Below are positions 1 to 7,999 of a DNA stretch of 64,000 nt, piece by piece. The position numbers and the translations under genes are program-made. The stretch comes from Segniliparus sp051660745. Its GTDB lineage: Bacteria > Actinomycetota > Actinomycetes > Mycobacteriales > Mycobacteriaceae. The notes below the pieces were generated by a model. That model saw only the letters and a program-made list of their open reading frames with translations. It made no database searches and was not told where the DNA came from. Every line of letters starts with the position of its first letter. Position 1 is the first letter of the stretch. The DNA lies in assembly GCF_051660745.1 (NCBI RefSeq), contig NZ_JBOFQF010000023.1, forward strand, positions 7,112 to 71,111, read 5' to 3'.

Positions 1-608
1 ACTATATCCTCCCGGTCCCGCCGCCGCAGGACGAAGCCGAGCTGGTGGAGCGGTTCGACAGCACGCTCCGCGAGGCGTTGCCGACGGTCTCGGCCGCCGA
101 AGCCGCCGACGGCCTGGCCGCGTACCGCTCGGCCGCCCGCAACGAGGGCCGCCCGGACGATCCGCTCTCCCTGTGGAGCGAGATCGTCGGCGACGCGATG
201 GTCCGGCACCAAACCTTGCGGATCGCCCAACGCGCGGCGGGGGAGAAGGCCGCCCCGATCTGGGTCATGGAGTACGCGCACCCGGTGCAGGCGCCGTGGC
301 ATGGGACGCCGCACGAGGCGACGTCGCCGTTCCTCTTCGGCACGTACCGCGATTGGGGGCTCGCTGAGAAATACGGCGCGGGCGAGGTGGAGCGCCGGGT
401 CTCGGAGACCTTCATGGATCTGGTCGGGTCGTTCGCGAAGACCTCGGAGCCTGCCTGCGCGGCGGCGGCGCATTGGCCCGCCTTCACCGCCGAGGACCAG
501 CGGACCCTCGTGGTCGGGGGCCCGGACCTCGCAAGAGCAGGCGTTCCGACGAAAACCGACCAGCTGGCCTTCCTCGACCATCTGGGTTGGGGCAGCTGCG
601 CCGTGTGA
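1..608 (+). CDS. Type B carboxylesterase, C-terminal part (5' end outside window)
   Basis: The frame is open from the left edge, so only the last ~200 codons are present and the start lies outside. The visible part matches the C-terminal third of type B carboxylesterases (alpha/beta hydrolases that cleave carboxylic esters): a strand reading IWVMEYAHPV, then the block PHEATSPFLFGT, whose His fits the catalytic histidine region, then the usual WPAFT tail. The nucleophile elbow is not in the window. The stop lies 80 bp before the DAHP synthase gene on the same strand, so it may be transcribed with the operon, but a role there is not evident. The substrate is unknown. Confidence 0.8.
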   Translation, partial: YILPVPPPQDEAELVERFDSTLREALPTVSAAEAADGLAAYRSAARNEGRPDDPLSLWSEIVGDAMVRHQTLRIAQRAAGEKAAPIWVMEYAHPVQAPWHGTPHEATSPFLFGTYRDWGLAEKYGAGEVERRVSETFMDLVGSFAKTSEPACAAAAHWPAFTAEDQRTLVVGGPDLARAGVPTKTDQLAFLDHLGWGSCAV

Positions 609-687
609 TCCAAACCATGTGAGCCCAAAACCGAATGCCGACGAATTTCCCGAAGACCCGAACAAAGACCCGGAAGGAACCAGAGCG

Positions 688-1860
688 ATGCCTCTCGCAA
701 CCAAGGAATTAAGCCTGAAACCAGCCCTGCAGCAGCCTGCGTGGGAGGACGAGGACCACATCGCGGAAGTGCGCGAGGAGCTTTCCGGCTTCCCCGCGCT
801 GGTCGGCGCGGACGAGGTGCGCACACTCCGCGAGCTGCTCGTCACCGTCGCCCAAGGCCGGGCCAACATCGTCCAAGCGGGCGACTGCGCGGAGGACCTC
901 GCGGAATCCACCGCAGGCCATGTCGCGCGCAAGGTCGGCATGCTGAGCATGCTCGCTGGCACGATGCGGATGACGAACCACAAGCCGGTGCTGCGCGTCG
1001 GGCGGATCGCGGGCCAGTACTCCAAGCCTCGGTCCAACCCCGTCGAGACGGTGGACGGCGTCGAGCTGCCGGTGTTCCGGGGCCAGATGGTGAACGGCCA
1101 GGCCCCGAACGCCTCGGACCGCAGGCCCGACCCCACGCGGCTGCTGTCCGGCTACTGGGCGGCGAACCGGGTGCTGCACCACCTCGGCTGGCGGCGCCCG
1201 TCCTCCATCGCGATCATCGAGCCGCCGGTGTGGACGAGCCACGAGGCGCTCCTTTTGGACTACGAGCTGCCCGCGCTCCGGCGCGACGCGGAGGGCAGTC
1301 TGGTGCTCACCTCCACGCACTGGCCGTGGGTGGGCGACCGCACGCGGGACGTCGACGGCCCGCACATCTCCCTGCTTTCCCGGATCTCGAATCCGGTCGC
1401 CTGCAAGGTGGGCCCGTCGATGACGGTCGACGAGCTCCTGGAGCTGGCGGAGCGCCTCGACCCCGAGCGGACGCCCGGCAGGCTCACCTTCATCTCCCGG
1501 ATGGGGGCGAAGAACATCGCCGACAAGCTCGGCCTGCTCGTGGAGGCGGTCGCCGAGGCGGGGCATCCGGTGATCTGGCTGTGCGACCCGATGCACGGGA
1601 ACACCACGACCGCGCCGAACGGCCTGAAGACCAGGTACCTCGTGAACGTCCTCGCCGAGGTCCGCGCGTTCCGCGCGATTGTCGCGGAGCACGGGGGCGT
1701 CGCGGGCGGCCTGCATCTGGAGGCCACCCCGGAGGACGCGCTGGAGTGCGTGCTCGACGGAGAGGCCGCCGCCGGGTCCGAGTTCGGCGAGAAGTACCGG
1801 TCGCTCTGCGACCCCCGCCTGAACCTGGCCCAGGCGCTTGAGGTGGTGCGGGCGTGGTGA
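688..1860 (+). CDS. Class II 3-deoxy-D-arabino-heptulosonate 7-phosphate (DAHP) synthase, PhzC type
   Basis: Condenses phosphoenolpyruvate and erythrose 4-phosphate, the first step of the shikimate route to chorismate. The protein (390 aa) has typical class II blocks: QAGDCAEDLA near the N terminus, RVGRIAGQYSKPRS, the central W-SHEALLLDYE region, and WLCDPMHGNT with the metal-binding Asp/His. It has about the length of secondary-metabolism PhzC enzymes and is shorter than the regulated housekeeping enzyme of mycobacteria (~460 aa). ATG 688 follows AAGGAA at 674-679; the open frame continues upstream but homology starts here. It heads a compact operon with EntA-, PhzD- and PhzE-like genes, so it probably supplies extra chorismate for that pathway. 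Confidence 0.9.
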   Translation: MPLATKELSLKPALQQPAWEDEDHIAEVREELSGFPALVGADEVRTLRELLVTVAQGRANIVQAGDCAEDLAESTAGHVARKVGMLSMLAGTMRMTNHKPVLRVGRIAGQYSKPRSNPVETVDGVELPVFRGQMVNGQAPNASDRRPDPTRLLSGYWAANRVLHHLGWRRPSSIAIIEPPVWTSHEALLLDYELPALRRDAEGSLVLTSTHWPWVGDRTRDVDGPHISLLSRISNPVACKVGPSMTVDELLELAERLDPERTPGRLTFISRMGAKNIADKLGLLVEAVAEAGHPVIWLCDPMHGNTTTAPNGLKTRYLVNVLAEVRAFRAIVAEHGGVAGGLHLEATPEDALECVLDGEAAAGSEFGEKYRSLCDPRLNLAQALEVVRAW

Positions 1861-2651
1861 GCACCGACAACCCAGGACAAGAAGGCTCCGAGGGGCAGGA
1901 AGTCGCCATCGTCACCGGAGCCGCGGGCGGCATGGGCGCGGCGGTCGCCCAGCGGCTCGCCGAGGACGGACTGGCCGTGGTCGCGGCGGACGCCAACGCC
2001 GAGGGCTTGGCGGAAACTGTCGCGAAACTGCGCGCGGACGGCCATCTCGTCCATGCCAAGCCGCTGGACCTGCGCTCCGCCGAGGCGGTGGAGCGCCTCG
2101 TGGAGGAGTCCGAGGCGATCGGACCGGTCCGATCGCTGGTGAACGCCGCAGGGGTGCTGCGGATGGGGCCGACGGTCGACTTCTCCGACGAGGACTGGGC
2201 CGCCACGTTCGACGTGAACGTCACCGGGACTTTCCGCGTCTCACGGGCCGTGGCCCGGCGGATGATCCCGCGCGGACGCGGCGGGATCGTGTCGGTCGCC
2301 TCGAACGCCGCCTTGGTGGCGCGCAAGAACATGGCGGCGTACGGCGCGTCGAAGGCCGCGATGGAGTCGTTCACGAAGTCGCTCGGCCTTGAGCTCGCCG
2401 ACTACGGGATCCGCTGCAACGTCATCGCGCCGGGATCGACCGAGTCGCCGATGCTCCGCGCGATGCTCGGGCCGTCGAACGAGGCGGTGATCACCGGCAA
2501 CCTCGCCGACCACAAGACCGGCATCCCGCTGCGCAAGGTCGCGCAGCCCGCCGATATCGCGAACGCCGCCGCGTTCCTGCTCTCCGACGCCGCCGCGCAC
2601 ATCACCATGCACACCTTGGTGGTCGACGGCGGCGCGACGTTAGGCGTGTGA
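1854..2651 (+). CDS. EntA-like short-chain dehydrogenase (probable DHHA dehydrogenase)
   Basis: Rossmann-fold SDR of 265 aa. It has the dinucleotide motif TGAAGGMG near the N terminus, an NAAG structural motif, and the catalytic Ser150, Tyr163 and Lys167 (YGASK). The stretch around the active site is close to EntA, the 2,3-dihydro-2,3-dihydroxybenzoate dehydrogenase. Beside PhzD- and PhzE-like genes, the expected substrate is trans-2,3-dihydro-3-hydroxyanthranilate (DHHA), oxidised with NAD to 3-hydroxyanthranilate, as proposed for related genes in paulomycin and calcimycin clusters. That substrate is inferred from context. The GTG start at 1854 (or GTG 1857) overlaps the stop of the DAHP synthase gene, implying translational coupling. 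Confidence 0.85.
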   Translation: MVSTDNPGQEGSEGQEVAIVTGAAGGMGAAVAQRLAEDGLAVVAADANAEGLAETVAKLRADGHLVHAKPLDLRSAEAVERLVEESEAIGPVRSLVNAAGVLRMGPTVDFSDEDWAATFDVNVTGTFRVSRAVARRMIPRGRGGIVSVASNAALVARKNMAAYGASKAAMESFTKSLGLELADYGIRCNVIAPGSTESPMLRAMLGPSNEAVITGNLADHKTGIPLRKVAQPADIANAAAFLLSDAAAHITMHTLVVDGGATLGV

Positions 2652-2652
2652 C

Positions 2653-3294
2653 ATGGGAACACAGGTTTTAGAGAAGCCGGGCATCCCCGCGATCGAGCCG
2701 TACGCCTTGCCGCAGGAGCGGGACTTGCCGCGCAACATCGCGCGATGGACGGCGGACCCGGAGCGGGCCGTCCTGCTCCTGCACGACATGCAGCGCTATT
2801 TCCTCGCGCCTTTCCCGGAGCCGCTGCGCTCGGAGCTCGTCGCGAACGCTGCGGAGCTGCGCGAACGCTTCGCGGACAACGGGGCCCAGGTCGCGTACAC
2901 CGCGCAGCCCGGCTCGATGAGCCCGCAGGAGCGGGGCTTGCTCAACGACTTCTGGGGCCCGGGCATGAAGGTGGACCCGGAGCACCGCGCGGTGGTCGAC
3001 GAGCTGGCCCCGAGGCCGGGGGACTGGCTCCTGACGAAGTGGCGCTACAGCGCGTTCCACCGCAACGACCTGCTGGCGCGGATGCGCGCGGCAGGCCGCG
3101 ACCAGCTCGTGGTCTGCGGCGTGTACGCGCACGTCGGCGTGCTCATGACGTGCGTCGAGGCTTTCACCAACGACATCGAGACATTCCTGGTCGCGGACGC
3201 GATCGCGGACTTCGACCGCGAGTCCCACGACCTCGCCGTCTCGTACGCGGCCAAGCGCTGCGCGGTGGTCGCCACCGCCGGCAGACTGCTCTAA
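2653..3294 (+). CDS. phzD: Isochorismatase-family hydrolase, PhzD type
   Basis: Hydrolyses 2-amino-2-deoxyisochorismate (ADIC) to DHHA with release of pyruvate. The 213-aa protein resembles PhzD nearly end to end: LLLHDMQRYF with Asp45 and LLTKWRYSAF with Lys129. At the site where cysteine hydrolases carry the nucleophile it has Gly (GVYAHVGV), as in PhzD and EntB; the vinyl-ether hydrolases do not need the cysteine. There is no C-terminal aryl-carrier domain as in EntB. It starts 1 bp after the SDR stop and precedes the PhzE-like gene by 17 bp, so the three act in one pathway. Confidence 0.93.
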   Translation: MGTQVLEKPGIPAIEPYALPQERDLPRNIARWTADPERAVLLLHDMQRYFLAPFPEPLRSELVANAAELRERFADNGAQVAYTAQPGSMSPQERGLLNDFWGPGMKVDPEHRAVVDELAPRPGDWLLTKWRYSAFHRNDLLARMRAAGRDQLVVCGVYAHVGVLMTCVEAFTNDIETFLVADAIADFDRESHDLAVSYAAKRCAVVATAGRLL

Positions 3295-3311
3295 AGAGAA
3301 AGAATGGTGCT

Positions 3312-5312
3312 ATGAGCGAAGCCCCGCTCGACCTCGTCTTCGGCGAGACCGAGCTCCTCGACCTCGTCTTCGGCGAGAATCCGCCGCCGTTCGCGGTGCT
3401 GTCCCGACCCGAGTCCTTGGGCCCGGACCGGCTCGACGTCCTCGTCGGCGAGATGGCCGCCGTCGGCTCCCTCGCCGACTTGCCGCTCCCCGAGCCGGGC
3501 CAGGGGGTGCCCGGCCAGCACGACCTCTTGGCGCTGGTCCCGTACCGGCAGATCGCCGAGCGCGGCTTCGAGGCAACGGACGACGGCGCGCCGCTCTTGG
3601 CGATGCGGGTCGCGTCCCAGTCCGTCGTGCCCGCCGACGCGTTCCTGCGCCGGGTGCGCCCTGCCGAGCTCGAACTGGCCGACGGCGAGTTCGACTTGGA
3701 CGACGAGCAGTACGCGGCTGGCGTGCGGCGGATCATCGACGAGGAGATCGGGCAGGGCGCGGGGGCGAACTTCGTCTTCAAACGCACCTTCGTCGGCCAT
3801 CTGCGCCGCTACTCGACCGCGACGGCGCTCGCGATCTACCGCAGGCTCCTCTTGCTGGAGCGCGGGGCGTACTGGACCTTCCTGGTGCACACCGGGGAGG
3901 AGACGTTCATCGGCGCGACCCCGGAGCGCCACATCAGCGTGAACAACTCGGTCGCGGTGATGAACCCGATCAGCGGCACCTACCGGTACCCGGCCGAGGG
4001 GCCGACCTTGGAAGGGGTGCTGAGCTTCCTCGACGACGTGAAAGAGACCGACGAGCTCTACATGGTGGTGGACGAGGAGCTGAAGATGATGGCGCGGATC
4101 TGCCCCGAGGGCGGCCGCGCGCAGGGCCCGTTCCTGAAGGAGATGGCCCGCCTCGCCCACACCGAGTACCTGATCACGGGGAACACCGACGTGGATCCGA
4201 GGACCATCCTGCGCGAGACGATGTTCGCGCCGACGGTGACCGGCAGCCCGCTCGAGTCGGCCTGCCGGGTCATCGCCCGCCACGAGCCGAACGGCAGGCG
4301 CTACTACAGCGGCGTGGTCGCGCTCTTCGGCGCCGACCAGCTCGGCGGACGGGCGTTGGACTCCTCGATCCTGATCCGGACGGCGGAGATCGACAAGACG
4401 GGCAGGCTGGCGTTCGGCACCGGGGCGACCATTGTGCGCCACTCGTGCCCGCTCGGCGAGGTCGCCGAGACCCGTGGCAAAGCCGCAGGCTTCCTGGCCG
4501 CCCTCACTGGCGACACGCGCCAGAGCCTGAGCGCCCATCCGGAGGTCGTCGCCGCCCTCGCGAAGCGCAACAGCGACATCGGCGACTTCTGGCTCCGCCA
4601 GGAGGAGCTGCTCGCCGGGGCAGCCAGCCATCCCCGCCACGGGCTCTTCGCCGGGCGTTCGGCGATCATGGTGGACGCTGAGGACAACTTCACCTCGATG
4701 ATCGCCTTGCAGCTGCGCGCGCTCGGCCTGTCGGTTGACTTGATGCGCTTCGACGAGACGGCGGGCTTCGGCGACCGGCTCTCCTCCGGCCGGTACGACC
4801 TGGTCGTCATGGGGCCGGGGCCGGGCGATCCGACCTCGCAGACCGATCCGAAGATCGCCGTCATGCGCTCGCTCATGGCCGAGGCTCGGCTGTCCGAGCT
4901 GCCGGTTCTCGCGGTGTGCCTGTCCCACCAGGTCCTCTGCGGCCATCTGGGCCTCCCGCTCGTGCGCAGGGCTTCCCCGAACCAGGGCAAGCAGTTGGAC
5001 ATCGACCTGTTCGGCCAGCAGCGCACGGTCGGTTTCTACAACGCCTACACAGCCCAGCTGCCGCAGTGGCTCCCCGCGCAGGCACAGGGGCTTGAGCTGG
5101 CGGCGGACCCCGAGACCGGCTATGTGCACGCGCTGCGCGGGCCCCGGCTGGCGTCGGTGCAGTTCCACCCCGAATCGGTGCTCACCCAAGACGGCGTCGG
5201 GATTTTCGCCGACCTCCTGTCGGGGCTGTTGGCGAAGGCCGAGCCTGTCGTCGAGCTCTCCGTCGTCCGAGCCGCCGAGGGAGGGCTGGCGGAGAATCCG
5301 CTCGTGCGGTAG
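3312..5312 (+). CDS. phzE: 2-amino-2-deoxyisochorismate synthase, PhzE type (synthase-amidotransferase fusion)
   Basis: Converts chorismate and glutamine to ADIC. The 666-aa protein joins a TrpE/isochorismate-synthase-like chorismate-binding domain (about residues 110-425) to a class I glutamine amidotransferase (about 450-640). The first has NPISGTYRYP, a VDEELKMM helix and APTVTGSPLESAC. The second has MGPGPGD, the nucleophile Cys536 in VCLSHQ, and the His/Glu pair in QFHPES. ATG 3312 has AGAGAAAG upstream at 3294-3301. The N terminus carries a 10-residue tandem duplication (separate entry). A plain anthranilate synthase is less likely given the PhzD and EntA-like partners. Confidence 0.93.
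   Translation: MSEAPLDLVFGETELLDLVFGENPPPFAVLSRPESLGPDRLDVLVGEMAAVGSLADLPLPEPGQGVPGQHDLLALVPYRQIAERGFEATDDGAPLLAMRVASQSVVPADAFLRRVRPAELELADGEFDLDDEQYAAGVRRIIDEEIGQGAGANFVFKRTFVGHLRRYSTATALAIYRRLLLLERGAYWTFLVHTGEETFIGATPERHISVNNSVAVMNPISGTYRYPAEGPTLEGVLSFLDDVKETDELYMVVDEELKMMARICPEGGRAQGPFLKEMARLAHTEYLITGNTDVDPRTILRETMFAPTVTGSPLESACRVIARHEPNGRRYYSGVVALFGADQLGGRALDSSILIRTAEIDKTGRLAFGTGATIVRHSCPLGEVAETRGKAAGFLAALTGDTRQSLSAHPEVVAALAKRNSDIGDFWLRQEELLAGAASHPRHGLFAGRSAIMVDAEDNFTSMIALQLRALGLSVDLMRFDETAGFGDRLSSGRYDLVVMGPGPGDPTSQTDPKIAVMRSLMAEARLSELPVLAVCLSHQVLCGHLGLPLVRRASPNQGKQLDIDLFGQQRTVGFYNAYTAQLPQWLPAQAQGLELAADPETGYVHALRGPRLASVQFHPESVLTQDGVGIFADLLSGLLAKAEPVVELSVVRAAEGGLAENPLVR
3327..3378 (+). repeat. 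In-frame 30-bp tandem duplication in the phzE-like gene
   Basis: A 22-bp sequence beginning CTCGACCTCG occurs at 3327-3348 and again at 3357-3378, exactly 30 bp apart. It encodes LDLVFGE twice near the N terminus, a 10-codon in-frame duplication. It looks recent because the copies are identical at the DNA level. Confidence 0.9.
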
Positions 5313-5366
5313 TTTCTCCGCCATGGCCCCTGTGGAGCGGAGCCTCCGCAGCGCGTTGGCGCGCGC

Positions 5367-6140
5367 ATGACGTCCGGCGACAAGGCGATCACCGAGGCGT
5401 ACTCCGCGAACGCGGATTTCTGGGTGAAGGTCATCCGCGAGCGGCGCGACAAATACCAGACGGATCTGGTCGACCGGGCGCTTTTGGCCGCGGTCGGCCC
5501 GTGCGAGGGCCGGGTCTTCCTCGACGCCGGGTGCGGCGAGGGGTATTTCTCCCGGATGCTGGCGGCGCGGGGCGCCGCCCGAGTCCATGGCGTGGACTCC
5601 TGCCCCGAGCTGGTGGACGCGGCCCGGTCGTTCGCGGGCGAAGACGCGTCGCGGACCGCCTACCACCTCGCCGACGCGGCCGCCCTGCCGTTGCCAGACG
5701 GCGCGGTGGACGTGGTCGTGGCGAACCGGCTGCCGCATGGGCTCGACGATCCGGGCAAGCGGTTCCACGAGTTCGCCAGGGTGCTCCGGCCGGGCGGGCT
5801 GCTGGTGTTCCTGGCATTGCACCCGTGCTTCTACACCGCGCGAGGCGCGGCGGACCCGCTTTCGGCGCAGGAGTATTTCGCCCCCCGGCTCGTCGTGCAG
5901 CACTTCGACGTGGACGGGATGGTCTCCCCGCAGCCGTCGGTGCAGCGGTTCTTCTCGCTGGAGGAGCACACGTCCTTCCTCTTCGACGCGGGCTTCCACA
6001 TCGTCGGGCTCTGCGAGCCGAGGCCGACGCAGGACCAGGTCGCGAGGGACCAGTGGTGGCGGGAGCACTTCACGCGCCCGTTGTTCTTGCTGCTGAGCTG
6101 CAGGCGCGACGGCGCAGAAGGCAGCAGGCCCGGCCCCTAG
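5367..6140 (+). CDS. Class I SAM-dependent methyltransferase
   Basis: The 257-aa protein has the SAM-binding motif FLDAGCGEGYFSRM at about residues 50-65, an acidic motif II and the post-motif ARVLRPGGLL, typical of UbiE/Methyltransf_11 enzymes. It lies 54 bp after the phzE-like gene on the same strand and may methylate the product of that operon, for example the ring, amine or hydroxyl of 3-hydroxyanthranilate. That role is inferred from position only. Its TAG shares CTAG at 6137-6140 with the stop of the convergent membrane-protein gene. Confidence 0.75.
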   Translation: MTSGDKAITEAYSANADFWVKVIRERRDKYQTDLVDRALLAAVGPCEGRVFLDAGCGEGYFSRMLAARGAARVHGVDSCPELVDAARSFAGEDASRTAYHLADAAALPLPDGAVDVVVANRLPHGLDDPGKRFHEFARVLRPGGLLVFLALHPCFYTARGAADPLSAQEYFAPRLVVQHFDVDGMVSPQPSVQRFFSLEEHTSFLFDAGFHIVGLCEPRPTQDQVARDQWWREHFTRPLFLLLSCRRDGAEGSRPGP

Positions 6141-6802
6141 CGGACCCAGGCGCGCACGGCGAGGGCGGCGCAGAGCGACGCGGAGGCCGCGATCCAGAGC
6201 GCGCCGAGCCCCAGATGCAGGTAGGAGAGGGCCCCGAGCACGCCGCCGGCCGTCAGTCCGCACCAGAGCAGCAAGTATCGCGCCCAGATCCGGTTCGGCT
6301 CGCCGAAGAGGGCGCGGGTGAGGTGCTGGCCGATCTTCACGAGGGTGCCGGTCATATAGGTCACGCCGAGGCTGACTTCGCCGCCGCGCTCGAACACGGC
6401 GTTCTCCGCGCCCATCGCCGTGGCAAGGAGCGGGGGCGCGAGGAAGACGGCCAAGTGCAGCGTGTGCAGGCTCGCGGCGAGGACGAGCAGTGCGGTGACC
6501 AAGGAGAGGACGGCGAGGCGCCGTGCGCGCGGGACGAGCCGGGACACGGACGAGCCTGCGACGACCCCGCAGACAAAGGCGAAGATCAGCCCGGCGGCGA
6601 GCTCTGCCTGGCGCCAGTCGAGATTGGCGGCCCCCACCGCCGCCCTGGTGGTGTTCCCGTTCATGAAAGAGACGAAATATCCGCCGAGATAGACGTAGCC
6701 GGTCGCGTCGACGAACCCCGCCAGCCCAGTGAGGGCAGTGGCGAGCGCGATCTCTTGTTTCGAGTGGCTGAGCATGGGAGACGCCCAGACTGCCACAGCC
6801 AC
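6137..6802 (-). CDS. YoaK/DUF1275 family membrane protein
   Basis: A 221-aa polytopic membrane protein with about six hydrophobic segments. It shows both conserved blocks of the DUF1275 family: GFVDATGYVYLGGYFVSFMNGNTT near the N terminus (the GNTT signature) and GAENAVF followed by TYMTGTLVKIGQ in the middle. The molecular function of the family is not established. ATG 6802 is used here; ATG 6775 is an alternative that shortens the cytoplasmic tail by nine residues. It is convergent with the methyltransferase gene and divergent from dxr. Confidence 0.8.
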   Translation of the reverse strand: MAVAVWASPMLSHSKQEIALATALTGLAGFVDATGYVYLGGYFVSFMNGNTTRAAVGAANLDWRQAELAAGLIFAFVCGVVAGSSVSRLVPRARRLAVLSLVTALLVLAASLHTLHLAVFLAPPLLATAMGAENAVFERGGEVSLGVTYMTGTLVKIGQHLTRALFGEPNRIWARYLLLWCGLTAGGVLGALSYLHLGLGALWIAASASLCAALAVRAWVR

Positions 6803-6872
6803 AGGCAGGGCGCAATCACACCGCCGAGGGCGGCGCCCGGCCCGACAATCCGGCGACCAGGGGGAGATGCTT

Positions 6873-6878
6873 TAGGCT
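6873..6878 (+). promoter_or_regulatory. -10 box TAGGCT of a leaderless dxr transcript
   Basis: TAGGCT ends 6 nt before ATG 6885, which places the expected transcription start at or next to the start codon. The same spacing recurs at many genes in this window. Confidence 0.55.
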
Positions 6879-6884
6879 TTGCCC

Positions 6885-7991
6885 ATGACCACCCGTGTGC
6901 TCATCCTGGGCTCGACCGGCTCTATCGGGACCCAAGCCCTCGATGTGATCGCCCGCCACCGGGACAGGTTCGAAGTGGCAGGCCTCGCCGCCGGCGGCGC
7001 CCGCGCCGGGCTCCTGGCGGAGCAGGCCGCCGAATTCCAGGTCTCCCGCACGGCGACCGGGGCCGACGGGCTCGACGCGGTGTTGCGCCTGATCCGGGAG
7101 GCCGAAGCCGACGTGGTGCTCAACGCCATGGTCGGGGCGGTGGGCCTGCGGCCGACCGTCGAAGCGCTCGAGACCGGGGCGCGGGTGGCGCTCGCGAACA
7201 AGGAATCGCTGATCGCGGGCGGTCCGGTGGTGACCGAGCTGGCGAAGCCGGGCCAGCTGGTCCCGGTGGACTCCGAGCACTCCGCCCTCGCCCAATGCCT
7301 GCGCTCCGGGGCGGCGCAGGAGGTGGCGAGCCTCGTGCTCACCGCCTCGGGCGGGCCGTTCCGGGGGTTCTCCCGCGAGCGGCTGGACGCGGTCACCCCC
7401 GAGCAGGCGGGCAAGCACCCGACCTGGTCGATGGGCCCGATGAACACGCTGAACTCCGCCACGTTGGTCAACAAGGGCCTCGAGCTCCTCGAAGCGCATT
7501 ACCTGTTCGAGCTGCCATGCGATCGGATCGAGGTCACGGTCCATCCCCAGTCGGTTGTGCATTCCATGGCGACATTCGTCGACGGCTCCACAATCGCCCA
7601 GGCGAGCCCGCCGGACATGCGCCTGCCCATCGCGCTGGCGCTCGGCTGGCCTGACCGGCTGTCGGACGTGATCCGCCCCGTGGACTTCGCGGCCTCGCAC
7701 ACGTGGACCTTCGAGCCGGTGGACGACGCGGTCTTCCCCGCCGTGCGGCTCGCGCGGGAGGCGGGCAAGGGCGGGGGCTCGCTCCCCGCCGTCTACAACG
7801 CGGCGAACGAGGAGGCGGCGGCCGCGTTCCTGGCCGAAAAGCTCCGGTTCCCGCAGATCGCCGAGGTCATCGAGGAGGTTCTGGCGAGAGGGCCGCAGTG
7901 GTCCGCGAAGCCGGGTACGCTTGAGGAAGCGCTCGAAGCGGACCGGTGGGCCCGTGTCGCCGCGCAAAACATTCTTGCCGAGAAGGAGTAG
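6885..7991 (+). CDS. dxr: 1-deoxy-D-xylulose 5-phosphate reductoisomerase (MEP pathway)
   Basis: Converts 1-deoxyxylulose 5-phosphate to 2-C-methylerythritol 4-phosphate with NADPH, the committed step of isoprenoid synthesis and the fosmidomycin target. The 368-aa protein has the NADPH motif GSTGSIG at its N terminus, ANKESL, the metal site VDSEHSA, and the flexible-loop block WSMGPMN. ATG 6885 is chosen over TTG 6879 because the -10 box TAGGCT sits 6 nt upstream. rip1 starts 8 nt after its stop, the order known in M. tuberculosis (Rv2870c-Rv2869c-Rv2868c). Confidence 0.97.
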   Translation: MTTRVLILGSTGSIGTQALDVIARHRDRFEVAGLAAGGARAGLLAEQAAEFQVSRTATGADGLDAVLRLIREAEADVVLNAMVGAVGLRPTVEALETGARVALANKESLIAGGPVVTELAKPGQLVPVDSEHSALAQCLRSGAAQEVASLVLTASGGPFRGFSRERLDAVTPEQAGKHPTWSMGPMNTLNSATLVNKGLELLEAHYLFELPCDRIEVTVHPQSVVHSMATFVDGSTIAQASPPDMRLPIALALGWPDRLSDVIRPVDFAASHTWTFEPVDDAVFPAVRLAREAGKGGGSLPAVYNAANEEAAAAFLAEKLRFPQIAEVIEEVLARGPQWSAKPGTLEEALEADRWARVAAQNILAEKE

Positions 7992-7999
7992 GGCCCGCG

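Noticed and set aside
688..5312. Complete phenazine cluster
   Set aside because: No PhzF, PhzA/B or PhzG homologue is present, and an EntA-like dehydrogenase would divert DHHA to 3-hydroxyanthranilate.
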